DNA from: Maniola hyperantus
Taxonomy: Eukaryota; Arthropoda; Insecta; Lepidoptera; Nymphalidae
Assembly (NCBI RefSeq): GCF_902806685.2
Contig: NC_048556.1
Coordinates: 5,952,001-6,016,000 of the forward strand
DNA length: 64,000 nucleotides
Direction of reading: 5' to 3'
The position numbers were made by a program, and so were the translations under genes. The notes below the pieces were generated by a model. The model saw only the letters and a program-made list of their open reading frames with translations. It was not told the DNA's origin and made no database searches. Positions 22,238 to 32,082 of this stretch are shown in pieces; the stretch's first letter is position 1, and every line of letters begins with the position of its first letter.

Positions 22238-22287
22238 ATTATTTAATGGCATCCCTCTAATAAATTAGAGGGATGCCATTAAATAAT
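22238..22287. repeat. Perfect 23-bp hairpin
   Basis: The arms at 22238-22260 and 22265-22287 are exact reverse complements around a 4-base loop. The left arm contains TTTAATGGCATCCCTC. No element border is visible around it. Confidence 0.85.
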
Positions 22288-22367
22288 GCTGAATGCTGAC
22301 TCTCGTTGTTGTTCTGCTAATTTAAATTAAGTTTGTAATTTTTAACTAGCCTACCCTACCTTATAGA

Positions 22368-22478
22368 TTTTCTTGACAGAAAAGACGAACAGACGTACAG
22401 ACGGACAGGCGGCCAGACAGACAGTCCACAAAGTGATAAGGAATCCTTTTTTTCTTTTGAGGTACGGAACCCTAAAAT
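22368..22478 (-). mobile_element. Family C fragment, reverse
   Basis: CAGACAGACAG tract followed by TTTTGAGGTACGGAACCCTA, the reversed start of family C. Confidence 0.6.
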
Positions 22479-22741
22479 TACCAGATTTGTAAATCTGGTA
22501 TGCGAAAATTATTATAATTTTAGAAGGCTTTCAGATGTTTTCCATAAGAAGCACGGTGTTGAAAACAATTTCAAAACATTTCAGTGAATCAGCTGTTGCC
22601 TCTGTCCGATATTCAAGTCGTGGCTTGCTCTATATGAAGAAAGCATTTTATAAATCGTAACAGTGCGTCGCAGGTGTAACTTTCTTCAATGAGCCACCAG
22701 TATTGTGCTCACGTCCCGAGTTACGTATTGATGTACATCGG

Positions 22742-22748
22742 TATATAA
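22742..22748 (+). promoter_or_regulatory. TATA box of CP-b
   Basis: TATATAA 76 bp upstream of the CP-b ATG. ACAGTTCT at 22772 matches the initiator-like ACAGTTC of CP-a at the same spacing from the TATA box. Confidence 0.7.
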
Positions 22749-22817
22749 TGTGGGGCTCCCCGAGGGAAGGCACAGTTCTTCCTCGGACACTGCACATCCT
22801 CATCTAAGCGACCAACC

Positions 22818-25800
22818 ATGAACAACAAGGTAAGAAGCAATAAAATATGAAAAAAAATTAAAAAAAATAAAGAATTGATTTTTTAAAAAATTAGACAATT
22901 TTTAAAAACCAAGGTCAAGTCCTGATTTTTTTAAATAAAATTACGTAGAGAAATCATCTCCATCTTGTAAAATCTAAGGTTAAAATTGCATAGGTATATA
23001 AATATAAATTCCACCCATTTTAGACGTTTTAATTTTCAGGGGCAGCCAAAATGAACTAAATTAATTAATTGAAAAAATTTAAAGCTTACTTAAGAAGTTT
23101 CAAATAATTTTTAAGAGTATGATTTTCTGTTTTAGAAAGCCATACTTACTTAATTATTATAATTTACTTTTATTATTTTTGTAGTACATTTAATAATTGC
23201 TAAAGGTTTTGTTATAAAAATAAGAATGTACCTGTCCTGTAATCAAAATCTGCAAGTATTTATCTTTATATTAAACTAGACGATGCCCGCGACATCGTCC
23301 GCGAGGATTAGGATTTTTAAAAGTCCTGCGGGAACTCTTTGATTTTCCGGGATAAAAGTAGCCCCTGTCCTTCCACGGGGTGGAAACTATCTCTGTACCA
23401 ATTTTCATTAAAATCGGTTCAACGGATGGGCCGTGAAATGCTAGCAAACATACAGACAGACAGACACACTTTCACATCTATAATATTAGTATGGATTAGA
23501 CCATAGTGCCTGCGGCATAAAAATCCCGTAGGAACTCTGACTTTTTCTGGATAAAAGGAGCCTATGTCCGTCTCCGCGATGCAGGCTATTTTTGTACCAA
23601 ACTTCATTAATACAGACAGACGTCTGTCGGTCTGGGCCCATGCGACTTTTGCATTTTAATGCACACTTTTGCATTTTTATTATTAGTCTGGACTGTATAG
23701 GTACAATTGGGTCAGTAAATTTTAACCCAACCTATACACTATACAGTATATTATAGTCTATACTCTATACAGGCTGTGTAGTGTGTAGGCTGCAAACGTT
23801 AAAATTAAACGGTTAGAAACACAATGTGTGACGGGTGACGGCAGCGATGCCAGACAGTACTGGCGAAACCGCGCTGCCCTTCGCAGTGTGAACACCTTCA
23901 TGCAGTTCCTCATCATGATATGTACACGTATTTAGTAAAATATTATGCCGTTCTGATGCCGTCTCGCGTTTTGTCTGTCCAAGTATTGAGCAAGCTACAG
24001 TAGCCAGCATATTGTACCTCGACTTTGAATGAGATTTCGGCTTTGTAGAGCGTTGTCTCTGTCACTCAGGCCTATGTGACGTTTTGTCGGTCTCAAATCT
24101 CAACAGAGGGGTGCCTCTTCCAGCATCAATGGTCTGAACGACATGGTCAACGCTCTACGAAACCGCTATCTCTTTCTAAAGGTCGATGCACAATATTTTC
24201 TACCGCGAACTGTACATACGTTGCTATCTATTGTGGAGCACACTGTCGATAAAATCTAACGATGTCACACGGCTCGCAATTGACTAACTCTCCATAAGTG
24301 GATAATTTGCGACATAGACATGACTTAACCTTCTTCATAAATCTTCGTATTGATACTAATTAATTTGATAAATTTATCTACTCACTTCAAATACATGGCT
24401 TTAAATAGCAACTAAAAATATTAATCCGTACTATACTATACACTAATGTACTAAGTATTATTATTATAAATGCGAAAGTGTGTCTGTCTGCTGTATGTCT
24501 GTCTGTCTGCTAGCCTTTCATGGCCCATCCGTTCAACCGATTTTGACGAAATTTGATACAGAGATAGATAGCATTCCGGGGAAGGACATTGGCTAATTTT
24601 TATCCCAGAAAGTCAAAGAGTTCCCACGGGATTCTTAAAAACCTAATTCCACGCGGACGAAGTCGCGAACATTATCTAGTAGTATAAAATAAATTACACA
24701 GGCGAAATGAATTTTATATCGGAATAAACTTTTAAGTGCTTTTGAATCGTCAAGTGTATCTAATCGAACTGAAATCGAAGTGGTCATAAGTTCGGAATGG
24801 CCTGTCTACCTCTCTACTGAAAAGAACCAGCAATAGCTATGGTTGCAAGCTATACCTACATACTTGCCTACTAGTGTTTTTATCACGAAACTAAATAGGT
24901 AACTACTTAAAGGAAAATTGATTGTGCGGAAAAAAATCTATGTTTCATCATAAAGCTCTCGTACTCTTAGTTATATGTATAGCTGAGAGTCTGAAAGATC
25001 TCTTACAGGTTCTTAGTTCTGGAAGTTTTGATCCTCAACTATTCAAGTCTGCGCAAGTGCACTAATTTTTGGCTTACTTCCTTCTGATCCATTACTATGC
25101 CGGACGTATAGAGTTACGAAAACTGACCCTTTCTTTGAGGATAATGTTGCAAGTGAGCGCATGTATTCAGTACATAGCACAACTCGTGCATATAAATGTG
25201 TTGGCGAACACGACGCGACGTCCTCGTTGTGTAATTGATCGTTTTATAGCTCAATTCTTTAAGAAATATTTTAGAAATATTAGTAGCTATAGTACGAGAC
25301 AGGTCGAGATTACAATCGGGGTATGAGACGGGGGAGACCCTGCACACTAGGGCGGGTGTGCGGGGCGTCGCGTGCCCGTAGTATGTGGTTTAAAAAGTTC
25401 TTGTAAGAAAATTAAAAATGCTTTGTAGAGTAAGTACCCCGCTACAACGCTGTGCCCCCATGCAACCTCCAATTCCCGCAGCTCACATACTATTATTATT
25501 TAGCTTTTGTGTCAAGTGATTAATTATGTACGTATTTTAATTGTAATGTTCCAATTAAATCAAAGAAACGAAGTCGCGAGTATAACCTAGTTTAGTTATA
25601 AGTACCAATATAATAATTGTATCTCTTGTTTTCAGATTGTAGTATTCATCTGCGTAGTAGGCGTGGCTTCCGCCAGTGTCGTAGCGCCTCTCCCAGTAGC
25701 TGCGCGCGTAGCTGACGTTCTACCTCAATACTCCTACGGCTACGACGTCCAAGACTCTCTGACCGGAGACTACAAGGGGCACCAAGAACAAAGAAACGGC

Positions 25801-26049
25801 GACCTCGTGACAGGCTCGTACTCAGTAATTGACCCTGACGGTACAAGGAGGATTGTGGACTACACTGCTGATCCTTTGAACGGTTTCAACGCTATTGTCC
25901 GACGCGAACCCTTGGTCGTCCCTGCTGCTAGAGTTCTTGCCCCAGCTCCAGTGGTCGCCCCTGTCCCCGCACCAGTTCTCGCCCGAGCACCTGTCTTCGC
26001 CCCAGCACCCGCTCCGTTATATGCCCCAAGACTACCCTACTACTTTTAG
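22818..26049 (+). CDS. RR-2 cuticular protein CP-b (141 aa)
   Basis: Secreted chitin-binding cuticle protein. Exon 1 is 12 nt at 22818-22829 (MNNK) before a GTAAGA donor. Exon 2 is 25636-26049 after CTCTTGTTTTCAG. The phase-0 intron of 2.8 kb is the longest in the cluster and contains repeat families A, D and E, so the exon pairing, though supported by the TATA box, is the least certain of the seven. Signal peptide MNNKIVVFICVVGVASA. RR-2 domain about 32-97: LPQYSYGYDVQD, TGDYKGHQEQRNGD, DPDGTRRIVDY, NGFNAIVRREP. The short tail is Pro/Ala/Val-rich (APVVAPVPAPVLA) and ends PYYF. The GFNAIV and KGHQ forms are mild departures from the usual GFNAVV and KSQ. Confidence 0.85.
23274..23500 (+). repeat. 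Dispersed repeat family A, forward copy
   Basis: From CTAGACGATGCCCGCGAC to TCTATAATATTAGTATGGAT, inside the CP-b intron. Confidence 0.7.
24012..24228. mobile_element. Palindromic MITE family E
   Basis: GGCTTTGTAGAGCGTTGTCT and, further on, CAACGCTCTACGAAACCGC are inverted. The right end reads CTACCGCGAACTGTAC. It lies in the CP-b intron; other copies are near 38448, 43172 and 61315. Confidence 0.65.
24460..24690 (-). repeat. Dispersed repeat family A, reverse copy
   Basis: ATTATAAATGCGAAAGTGTG to CACGCGGACGAAGTCGCGAA, in the CP-b intron. Confidence 0.7.
25297..25378. mobile_element. Family D MITE, half copy
   Basis: GACAGGTCGAGATTACAATC followed by GGGTGTGCGGGGCGTCGCG. The second inverted repeat is missing. 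Confidence 0.5.
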
Positions 26050-26407
26050 ATGAATTATTACAATTTTGTTGTGTTGCTGTATATACCTACCTATTAATTG
26101 ATTAAGGCTTATTATAATAAGTAATTGTTATTTATATTAAGTATTAAATGAATTGAAATTATGCAGTTGGTATTGTGACGTTGATGCTAAATTCACTTGG
26201 GAAACCTAACATAAATTAGTACTATTATCCCTTCCTCCGTCTCCAATTAAGTAATTAAATATGGGTTAATACAGTCATCAGTGCTGGTGTGTCAATGACA
26301 AGTAAATAGATATCAAGTCAATTAGGTATGTAACTATCAAACGATAGTAAATGAAATGAAATAATTACGAATAATAATAATTAATAATCCATCCATACCT
26401 TAATATT

Positions 26408-26470
26408 TTAATATTATAAATGCGAAAGTGTGTCTGTCTGTCTGCTAGCCTTTCACGGCCCAACCGTTTT
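26408..26470 (-). repeat. Family A fragment
   Basis: Only the ATAAATGCGAAAGTGTG and CTTTCACGGCCCAACCG blocks remain. Confidence 0.55.
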
Positions 26471-26607
26471 GCCCCGGCTAACGTTAGCCAGAGTGAACTA
26501 TACCCATGCCGCAGCTCTCGTCGCTTACTCCGTATAAACTACAAATATTTCATATGAATTACCTAGTGTAAATAAATACAGTAGCCATAGGTAATATACC
26601 AACGAGA

Positions 26608-26613
26608 TTTATT
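26608..26613 (-). terminator. Poly(A) signal of ODAD4
   Basis: AATAAA on the minus strand, about 70 bp past the stop codon. Confidence 0.6.
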
Positions 26614-26681
26614 ATCTATAGTTTTTATTATCAAAATACGAATATTTGGTAAAAAATAAATGCTAAACACGAATAAGTAAA

Positions 26682-28469
26682 CTATAAATCAAATACCTGG
26701 AAACCCAGTGTATTAGATTTTGGAGGAGAAGGTAATACCCGTTCAGGACCCGGTATAACAGATAATCCCCTCTGTCGTCGTCGCTTACGTTCAGCTTGCG
26801 TCGCGGCAGCTTCAGGTTTACGCGGCAAAACCGCAAAGCGTCTGCCAGGAGGCACAGTAGACATTCTTTTGAATAACACTCGCGTTTCAATAGCTTGCGC
26901 TTCGTCCATTATGCTTACAATTTGTCTCTCACGCTGTATTATTGCTTTTCTTTCGTCCGCAGTAACAGTTTCTGCTGCAATTTCAGCGCATTTTGCTAAA
27001 AAGGCTTGAACACGTTCAGGATCTTGCAATTTCTTCGAAAACTCATATGCTTCTTCTACTTGGATTCGCACTTCATTCGAATTACCCTGCTGCATATCCC
27101 CGCTCATTAGTACAAAACACCCATTCAGCCACCAAGTGGTATTGCCTATTTCTTGCGCCTCCCGCTGGCACTTTTTCGCATAGAACTTTGCGAGTGCATA
27201 GTTCTTTTGAGTACACAATAAACGTGCTAATTCGTACATTAACCAACATTTCATAGTTGAGTTTTCACACATTTCCAGCGTAGCTATCACCTTTGCAGTA
27301 GCTTTTTTTATATCAATAAACTTGTGAGGATAGTTTGCCATAACTGAATCAAATGACTTGGGACGTCCAACCGGTAAACCCATAAGAAAAGCGATACGAC
27401 GTCGGTTTCCTCGTTCGCTTAGGGTATACGACAGGCGATGTTGGGCTAAATAACCTTCTCCTACAGCACGGTACAAGCGATCAGTATATGTCTCTTTATC
27501 AGGTAATGTACGTGGAGTTTTGATATCTAAGAACATTTGCATACGCTCCGCTTGTGCAACCAAATCCATAATACGATTTTCACACAGGCTCTTCTCAATC
27601 TGTTTCAACAGTCTTTCAGCTGTTCGAGCACCTATTTCTCGTTCTTTGATTAATACAGCCTCTTTATATTTATTTTGATGTTTTGATTCAGCCTTTTCGG
27701 CTAGTTTTATGGTATAATAAGGACGCTGTGATCGCAACATATCTTGTCTCTCACTAAGAGACCTAAAAGCTTCATGAACGATTGCTTTTAACTGTATACT
27801 TCCACCTGAATTCGCAGATTTCAAACGTTCATCATCGGTGAGATCTTGAAGAAAAAATTTATCGTATGCCATCGGTCCTAAGTATTTCATAGCTAGGACC
27901 CGAGCTAGGGTTAAATGTTGTCGTGCTTCATTTTGAGTAAGTTTTTTCTTTCGTTCTGGCTTTGGAATCCGAGAAACATGTAACTGCTTCCTGGGTTCGT
28001 CGTCATCAAAGCGACCTGCCTTCGCCTCCATTTTCTTAATCAAAGGTAAAAAATCCAACATAACAGTCCCCGCGTTAACTCCAATACAGTCTTGAATAGT
28101 TTCGAGGCCCTGATTGATTCCTTCTATAAAATAGGGTGGCTGTCTTCGATGCCTGGCACCCCTATAGTTCATCACAACGGACCTTTCAAAGTCTGACATA
28201 GTGTACATCGCCCGAGCTTGCATGTTGCGGGCATTCATGTTGTGAGGCTCCAGTTTGAGCGCAAGTTCTGCGTCTGTGTACGCTTGAACAGGTTGTACCG
28301 CATCAGCACATACTTGACTGCGACCAATAAGCAGACGAACGTCGTCAGAGACATTGTTGTAGGCTTCATCGTAGGCTGCCTTAGCTTTTTCGAACTGTTC
28401 AAGACGTCTTAAATAAGCGCCTCTTTCTCTATACACTGTTAAAGCTCCATAAAGTTGTTTTTCCTCCAT
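26682..28469 (-). CDS. ODAD4: Outer dynein arm docking complex subunit 4 (TTC25-like), intronless
   Basis: A 595-residue tetratricopeptide protein matching the TTC25/ODAD4 family, which helps dock outer dynein arms on axonemal microtubules. Insects have few motile cilia, so sperm flagella are the expected site (inference). TPR-like helices cover about 7-108 (YRERGAYLRRLEQFEKAKAA, then DAELALKLEPHN at 67-77). A basic middle part includes KPERKKKLTQNEARQHL. A second helical repeat block follows at about 365-505 (MYELARLLCTQKNYALAKFY). The basic C-terminus (ERKRRRQRG) ends FQVFDL. It is somewhat shorter than vertebrate forms (about 670 aa, from memory). The ATG at 28467-28469 is the first in a frame that runs unbroken in one exon. 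It lies tail-to-tail with CP-b and upstream of CP-c inside the cuticle cluster. Lack of introns may mean retroposition or lineage-wide intron loss. Confidence 0.88.
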   Translation of the reverse strand: MEEKQLYGALTVYRERGAYLRRLEQFEKAKAAYDEAYNNVSDDVRLLIGRSQVCADAVQPVQAYTDAELALKLEPHNMNARNMQARAMYTMSDFERSVVMNYRGARHRRQPPYFIEGINQGLETIQDCIGVNAGTVMLDFLPLIKKMEAKAGRFDDDEPRKQLHVSRIPKPERKKKLTQNEARQHLTLARVLAMKYLGPMAYDKFFLQDLTDDERLKSANSGGSIQLKAIVHEAFRSLSERQDMLRSQRPYYTIKLAEKAESKHQNKYKEAVLIKEREIGARTAERLLKQIEKSLCENRIMDLVAQAERMQMFLDIKTPRTLPDKETYTDRLYRAVGEGYLAQHRLSYTLSERGNRRRIAFLMGLPVGRPKSFDSVMANYPHKFIDIKKATAKVIATLEMCENSTMKCWLMYELARLLCTQKNYALAKFYAKKCQREAQEIGNTTWWLNGCFVLMSGDMQQGNSNEVRIQVEEAYEFSKKLQDPERVQAFLAKCAEIAAETVTADERKAIIQRERQIVSIMDEAQAIETRVLFKRMSTVPPGRRFAVLPRKPEAAATQAERKRRRQRGLSVIPGPERVLPSPPKSNTLGFQVFDL

Positions 28470-28754
28470 TGTTGAGGATTAAGGCAATGAAATGAAATAA
28501 TATAATATTATTTCCAAAACTACATAATTATGCCAACATAGACTGATAAAAACTCTATTTATTTGTTTTGATTTTGTTGTCACTTTTTTATTTTTCATTA
28601 CACATCGCTAATCTCTACCTACCATCTACCTACCTTGCTATAAAAATTGTATTCTCAAAGAAGATTTTGTACTGGTAGTGTGGTCAGAATCCAATACCTA
28701 GTGCGTTTGTTTGCTAAAAGCTTAGGCTAAAAAAATAAAATTTATAGATACGTG

Positions 28755-28980
28755 ATGGCGCGTGAGGAGTTATTTTGTACGGACTAACCATACAAAATAA
28801 CTCCTCACGCGCCATTTTAACTCTATGGGTCACCTGTCATGTTAAAAGTATGGTTCACCGTGGGTGGTTCACCTTTAAAATAAGGACTAAAATTGTGCTA
28901 AAATCTTACTTTTTACATGAAATATGACACATAAAGTAAAAATGGCGCGTAAGGAGTTAAATTTTACTCGTTATAAAACA
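28755..28980. mobile_element. Palindrome and flanking non-autonomous repeat
   Basis: The arms 28755-28779 and 28791-28815 (GGCGCGTGAGGAGTTATTTT core) are exact 25-bp reverse complements around an 11-base loop. A third, diverged GGCGCGTAAGGAGTTA block at 28944-28959 and a CCTTTAAAATAAGGAC block link it to 4210-4350. It lies between the 5' end of ODAD4 and the 3' end of CP-c. Confidence 0.7.
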
Positions 28981-29078
28981 GTGTAGAGTAATGTGCACCC
29001 TTATGTGCACCTGAAAAATAAGTACCTGTTGGATAAGAAAACAATAAAATAATAATTAAGTATTTATAAATTAAAAAG

Positions 29079-29084
29079 TTTATT
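29079..29084 (-). terminator. Poly(A) signal of CP-c
   Basis: AATAAA on the minus strand, about 45 bp past the CP-c stop. Confidence 0.65.
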
Positions 29085-29127
29085 GGTCATGTTTTCAATC
29101 AGTCATTCCTATTCGTAGTAAATCAAA

Positions 29128-30712
29128 TTAAACCGCTACCACTGGTGCTACGGGGGCTGCAGTCAATCTGGCGTACGGACTATAAAATGGCGCAGAGTAT
29201 GCAGCAAATCTCGCCACGGGAGCAGTGTACGCTGCCACCTTAGCTACTGGTGCTGTGTATGCTGCATATGCTAGTGGGGCGGTGTACGCAGCGGTGTACT
29301 TGGCGACGGGGGCAGCCACGACAGGGGCAGCGGCAACGGGGGCGGCGACAACAGGGGCAGCAGCGTATCGGGCAGGCACTACTGCTGGCTCAGCAACCAC
29401 AGCTGGAGCTGCAGCAACTAGAGGTTCCTTGCGCACGACCGCATTGAATCCATTGACTGAGTCAGCGGAATAATCGACAGTCCGGCGCGTACCATCAGGG
29501 TCCACGAGCGAGTACGAGCCTTGAACTAAGTCCCCATTGCGTTGCTCCTGTTGACTCTTGTAGTCTCCTGTCTGGGCATCGGCTACGTTGTATCCGAATT
29601 GATATTGAGGGAGAGGGTCAAACTCTTCAAGCCTCGCAGGGACTGGTGCCGCGACTAAGGGAGCCGCTACGGCTACGGGTGCACCAGCTCGGGCTAAGGC
29701 CACGAAGCAGGAGAAGATGATGATCTGTTAACAAAAATTAACTTAAGTACTGCCTAGTGCTTAAAATGTCGGCCTCTTCTCAAAGGTTTGGGAAGTCTGT
29801 CAATCTGCACTTGGCCAGACTATGGCCAATCTGAGAGAAAACTCAGTAGTGAGCTGGCGGCGGTGGGGTTGATCATGACGAATGCTTAAAATATAATATT
29901 CAAAGTATTTATTCAAAATGTATTAGGTACTTTTTGATTGGCAATTATTGAATTTTAAGAATCAGTACCCTTATTATAAATGCGATAGTGTGTTTGTTTG
30001 TTGGTTTGTTGGTTTGTCCTTCAATCACGTCGCAACGGCGCAACGGCTTGACGTGATTTTTTGCATGGGTATAGATAAAGACCTGGAGAGTGACATAGGC
30101 TACTTTTTATCCCGGACAATCAAATAGTTCCCACGGGATTTAAAAAAAACTAATTCCACGCGGACGAAGTCGCGGGCATCAGCTAGTGATGTAATAATTA
30201 TATTAATTACGTAGACATAAAACTAAAGTTACGAGGGTTCCAAACGCGCCCTAGTCTGAGAAGAATTTAAAGTAAATATCCCAAAGGTCGAGTTTATGTT
30301 CACGTATGTCGTACTTGAAATAGTGACACGGTTTTACGAGGGCAAGACTAGAGCAGTTGCGTAAAGTGTGCACGGAGAAATTACTAACAAGCTGAGGATA
30401 CTTGTCAAGGACAGCACCGCGTAGCCTCTTGAATCTCAATTAGGCCTTGTAATCGTGTGAGTAAAGCACTGAAAGAAATTGTATCATAGGATGTCGGAAG
30501 TCGATGACTTGTGGTTTTTAAGAAAAGCAGAGACTGATGCATTATTTTATCTGAAAGGTTACTAAAATAAATGTTAATGAATGTTTAAGAATTATATAAG
30601 ATTTATCTTAAAATATTTTTTTTAATTAAATTGGTGTGAATTTTTAAGACAAAGTAAGTTTTTTTTGGTAAAATGTACCTATTATAATGTTTTGTGTTAC
30701 CTTAAAAACCAT
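29128..30712 (-). CDS. RR-2 cuticular protein CP-c (202 aa)
   Basis: Secreted chitin-binding cuticle protein. Exon 1 is 30701-30712 (MVFK) with a GTAACA donor. Exon 2 is 29128-29724 after TTTTTGTTAACAG; the intron is 976 bp and phase 0. The signal peptide continues IIIFSCFVALARA. The RR-2 domain starts at LEEFDPLPQYQFGYNVAD, with TGDYKSQQEQRNGDLV, DPDGTRRTVDY and NGFNAVVRKEPL. The tail is Ala/Val/Pro-rich with AAPVVAAPV and YTAPVA repeats, ending PVAPVVAV. The exon 1 codons and the LEEFDPLPQY and VNGFNAVVRKEPLVAAAPAV stretches are shared with CP-a, so the two are probably duplicates now in inverted orientation. A family A repeat and an S1 fragment sit in the intron. Confidence 0.9.
29767..29884 (+). 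mobile_element. SINE S1 fragment in the CP-c intron
   Basis: GTCTGTCAATCTGCACTTGG and GTAGTGAGCTGGCGGCGG match the second half of S1. Confidence 0.6.
29966..30190 (-). repeat. Family A repeat in the CP-c intron
   Basis: ATTATAAATGCGATAGTGTG to GCGGACGAAGTCGCGGGCAT; near full length. Confidence 0.7.
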
Positions 30713-30772
30713 AGCTGTTGGGATGAGCTGATGGAGCCAAGTATGACTATGCTCCTGAAGAGTCTGCCGAAG

Positions 30773-30780
30773 TATATATA
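30773..30780 (-). promoter_or_regulatory. TATA box of CP-c
   Basis: TATATATA on the minus strand, about 60 bp upstream of the CP-c ATG. Confidence 0.7.
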
Positions 30781-30964
30781 GTGATGCGGGTTGTGACACC
30801 GGGCCAAGTTTGCACTTAGTATTGTGCCCGCGCATCACCACGGATGTGCTCGCAATTGGAAATGAGCTGCAGTTTGTCAAAGACGGAAAATCTGTTGTTC
30901 TTGACTTTCCGCCAAAAATGAAGAAATTCTATAAAAATTCAGTTTTAGAGATATTTTCAGATAC

Positions 30965-31340
30965 TGTGTGGAGATAGCCTAGTGGTTGATTATACGTATA
31001 CCGGTTAGCCCGCTACCATCTTAGACTGCATCATCACTTACCACCAGGTGAGATTGCAGTCAATGGCTAACTTGTATCCGAATAAAAAAACGTATTAACC
31101 ACTAGGAGTTAGACCGGGTAACTTTTCGGAGTTGAGTGCGTTTGAAGCAATTAAATTTCACTAGCTTTAACTGTGAAGGAAAACATCGTGAGGAAACCTG
31201 CATGCCTGTCTACATAATGTTCTTAAGGGTGTGTAGAGTCTGCCAGTCCACAGTTGGCTAGCGTCAAGCCCTTCTCATTCTGAGAGGGTGGAGGCCAATA
31301 CTCAGTACTGAGGTTGTTAATGATGATAATTATGAATCAA
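30965..31340 (+). mobile_element. SINE S1 with an inserted fragment of another repeat
   Basis: The S1 head AGATAGCCTAGTGGTT is interrupted by about 90 bp (ACCACCAGGTGAGATTGCAG, also found near 43600 and 56745), after which S1 resumes (GTATTAACCACTAGGAG, CTTTTCGGAGTTGAGTGCG) and ends GATGATAAT. Confidence 0.6.
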
Positions 31341-31390
31341 TCTTGGTGGATAACACTGATGAGTTGGGTTTTTTGATGATTTTAGATTAG

Positions 31391-31515
31391 ACTAGCTTAT
31401 GCCCGCGACTTTGTCCGCGTGGACTAAACAAATTTCCCTATTGTACTGTACTGTAGGAGGTGAATTTTCAAAAATTCTTTCTTAGCAGATGTCTAGGATC
31501 CTAGGATGTGTAGGT
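31391..31515 (+). repeat. Family B repeat, truncated
   Basis: TTATGCCCGCGACTTTGTCC, then GGTGAATTTTCAAAAATTC and CTTAGCAGATGTC. Confidence 0.55.
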
Positions 31516-31654
31516 ACTGAATTCTAAGCCTATAAGATTAGAATCTTAAAAAGCCGCACGGCAGCCATTTTAAATTTATTTATTTGTTGTTATAGCGGCA
31601 ATAGAAAATAATGCAAGTTCTGAAAATCTCAACTCACTACCAATACTGTTCACA

Positions 31655-31862
31655 TCGCCGGCTTACTACTGAACACGGGTGGCCAAGTGTAGATTGGCGG
31701 ACTTCAAACACATTTGAGAACATTATGGAGAACTCTAGGGCATGCAAATTTCTTCACGATGTTTTATTTCACCGTTAAAGCAAGTGATATTTAAATGCTT
31801 AAAACTCATATAACTGCGAAAACTTGCGTGCCCGGAATCGAACTTAGTCACTTAGCCGTAAA
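31655..31862 (-). mobile_element. SINE S1, reverse copy
   Basis: GCCGGCTTACTACTGAACAC to GTGCCCGGAATCGAAC. The tRNA-like head is degraded. Confidence 0.65.
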
Positions 31863-32082
31863 GTTCCGGTATATAATGTCTCATAGGAAACGTTAATAAA
31901 ACTACCATACTACCTCTTCTATGTTAACCCACTTCCATTTTAGACTAAAACATCACTTACCAAACTACTGATTTCCAAGTTGTGGTGTTAACTAAGTATA
32001 AATAAAACAAAATTTGCATGATAATAAATAAAATTATTATTAATAAAAATATTTACATTTTGGTATTCAAGTTAAATTGTAT

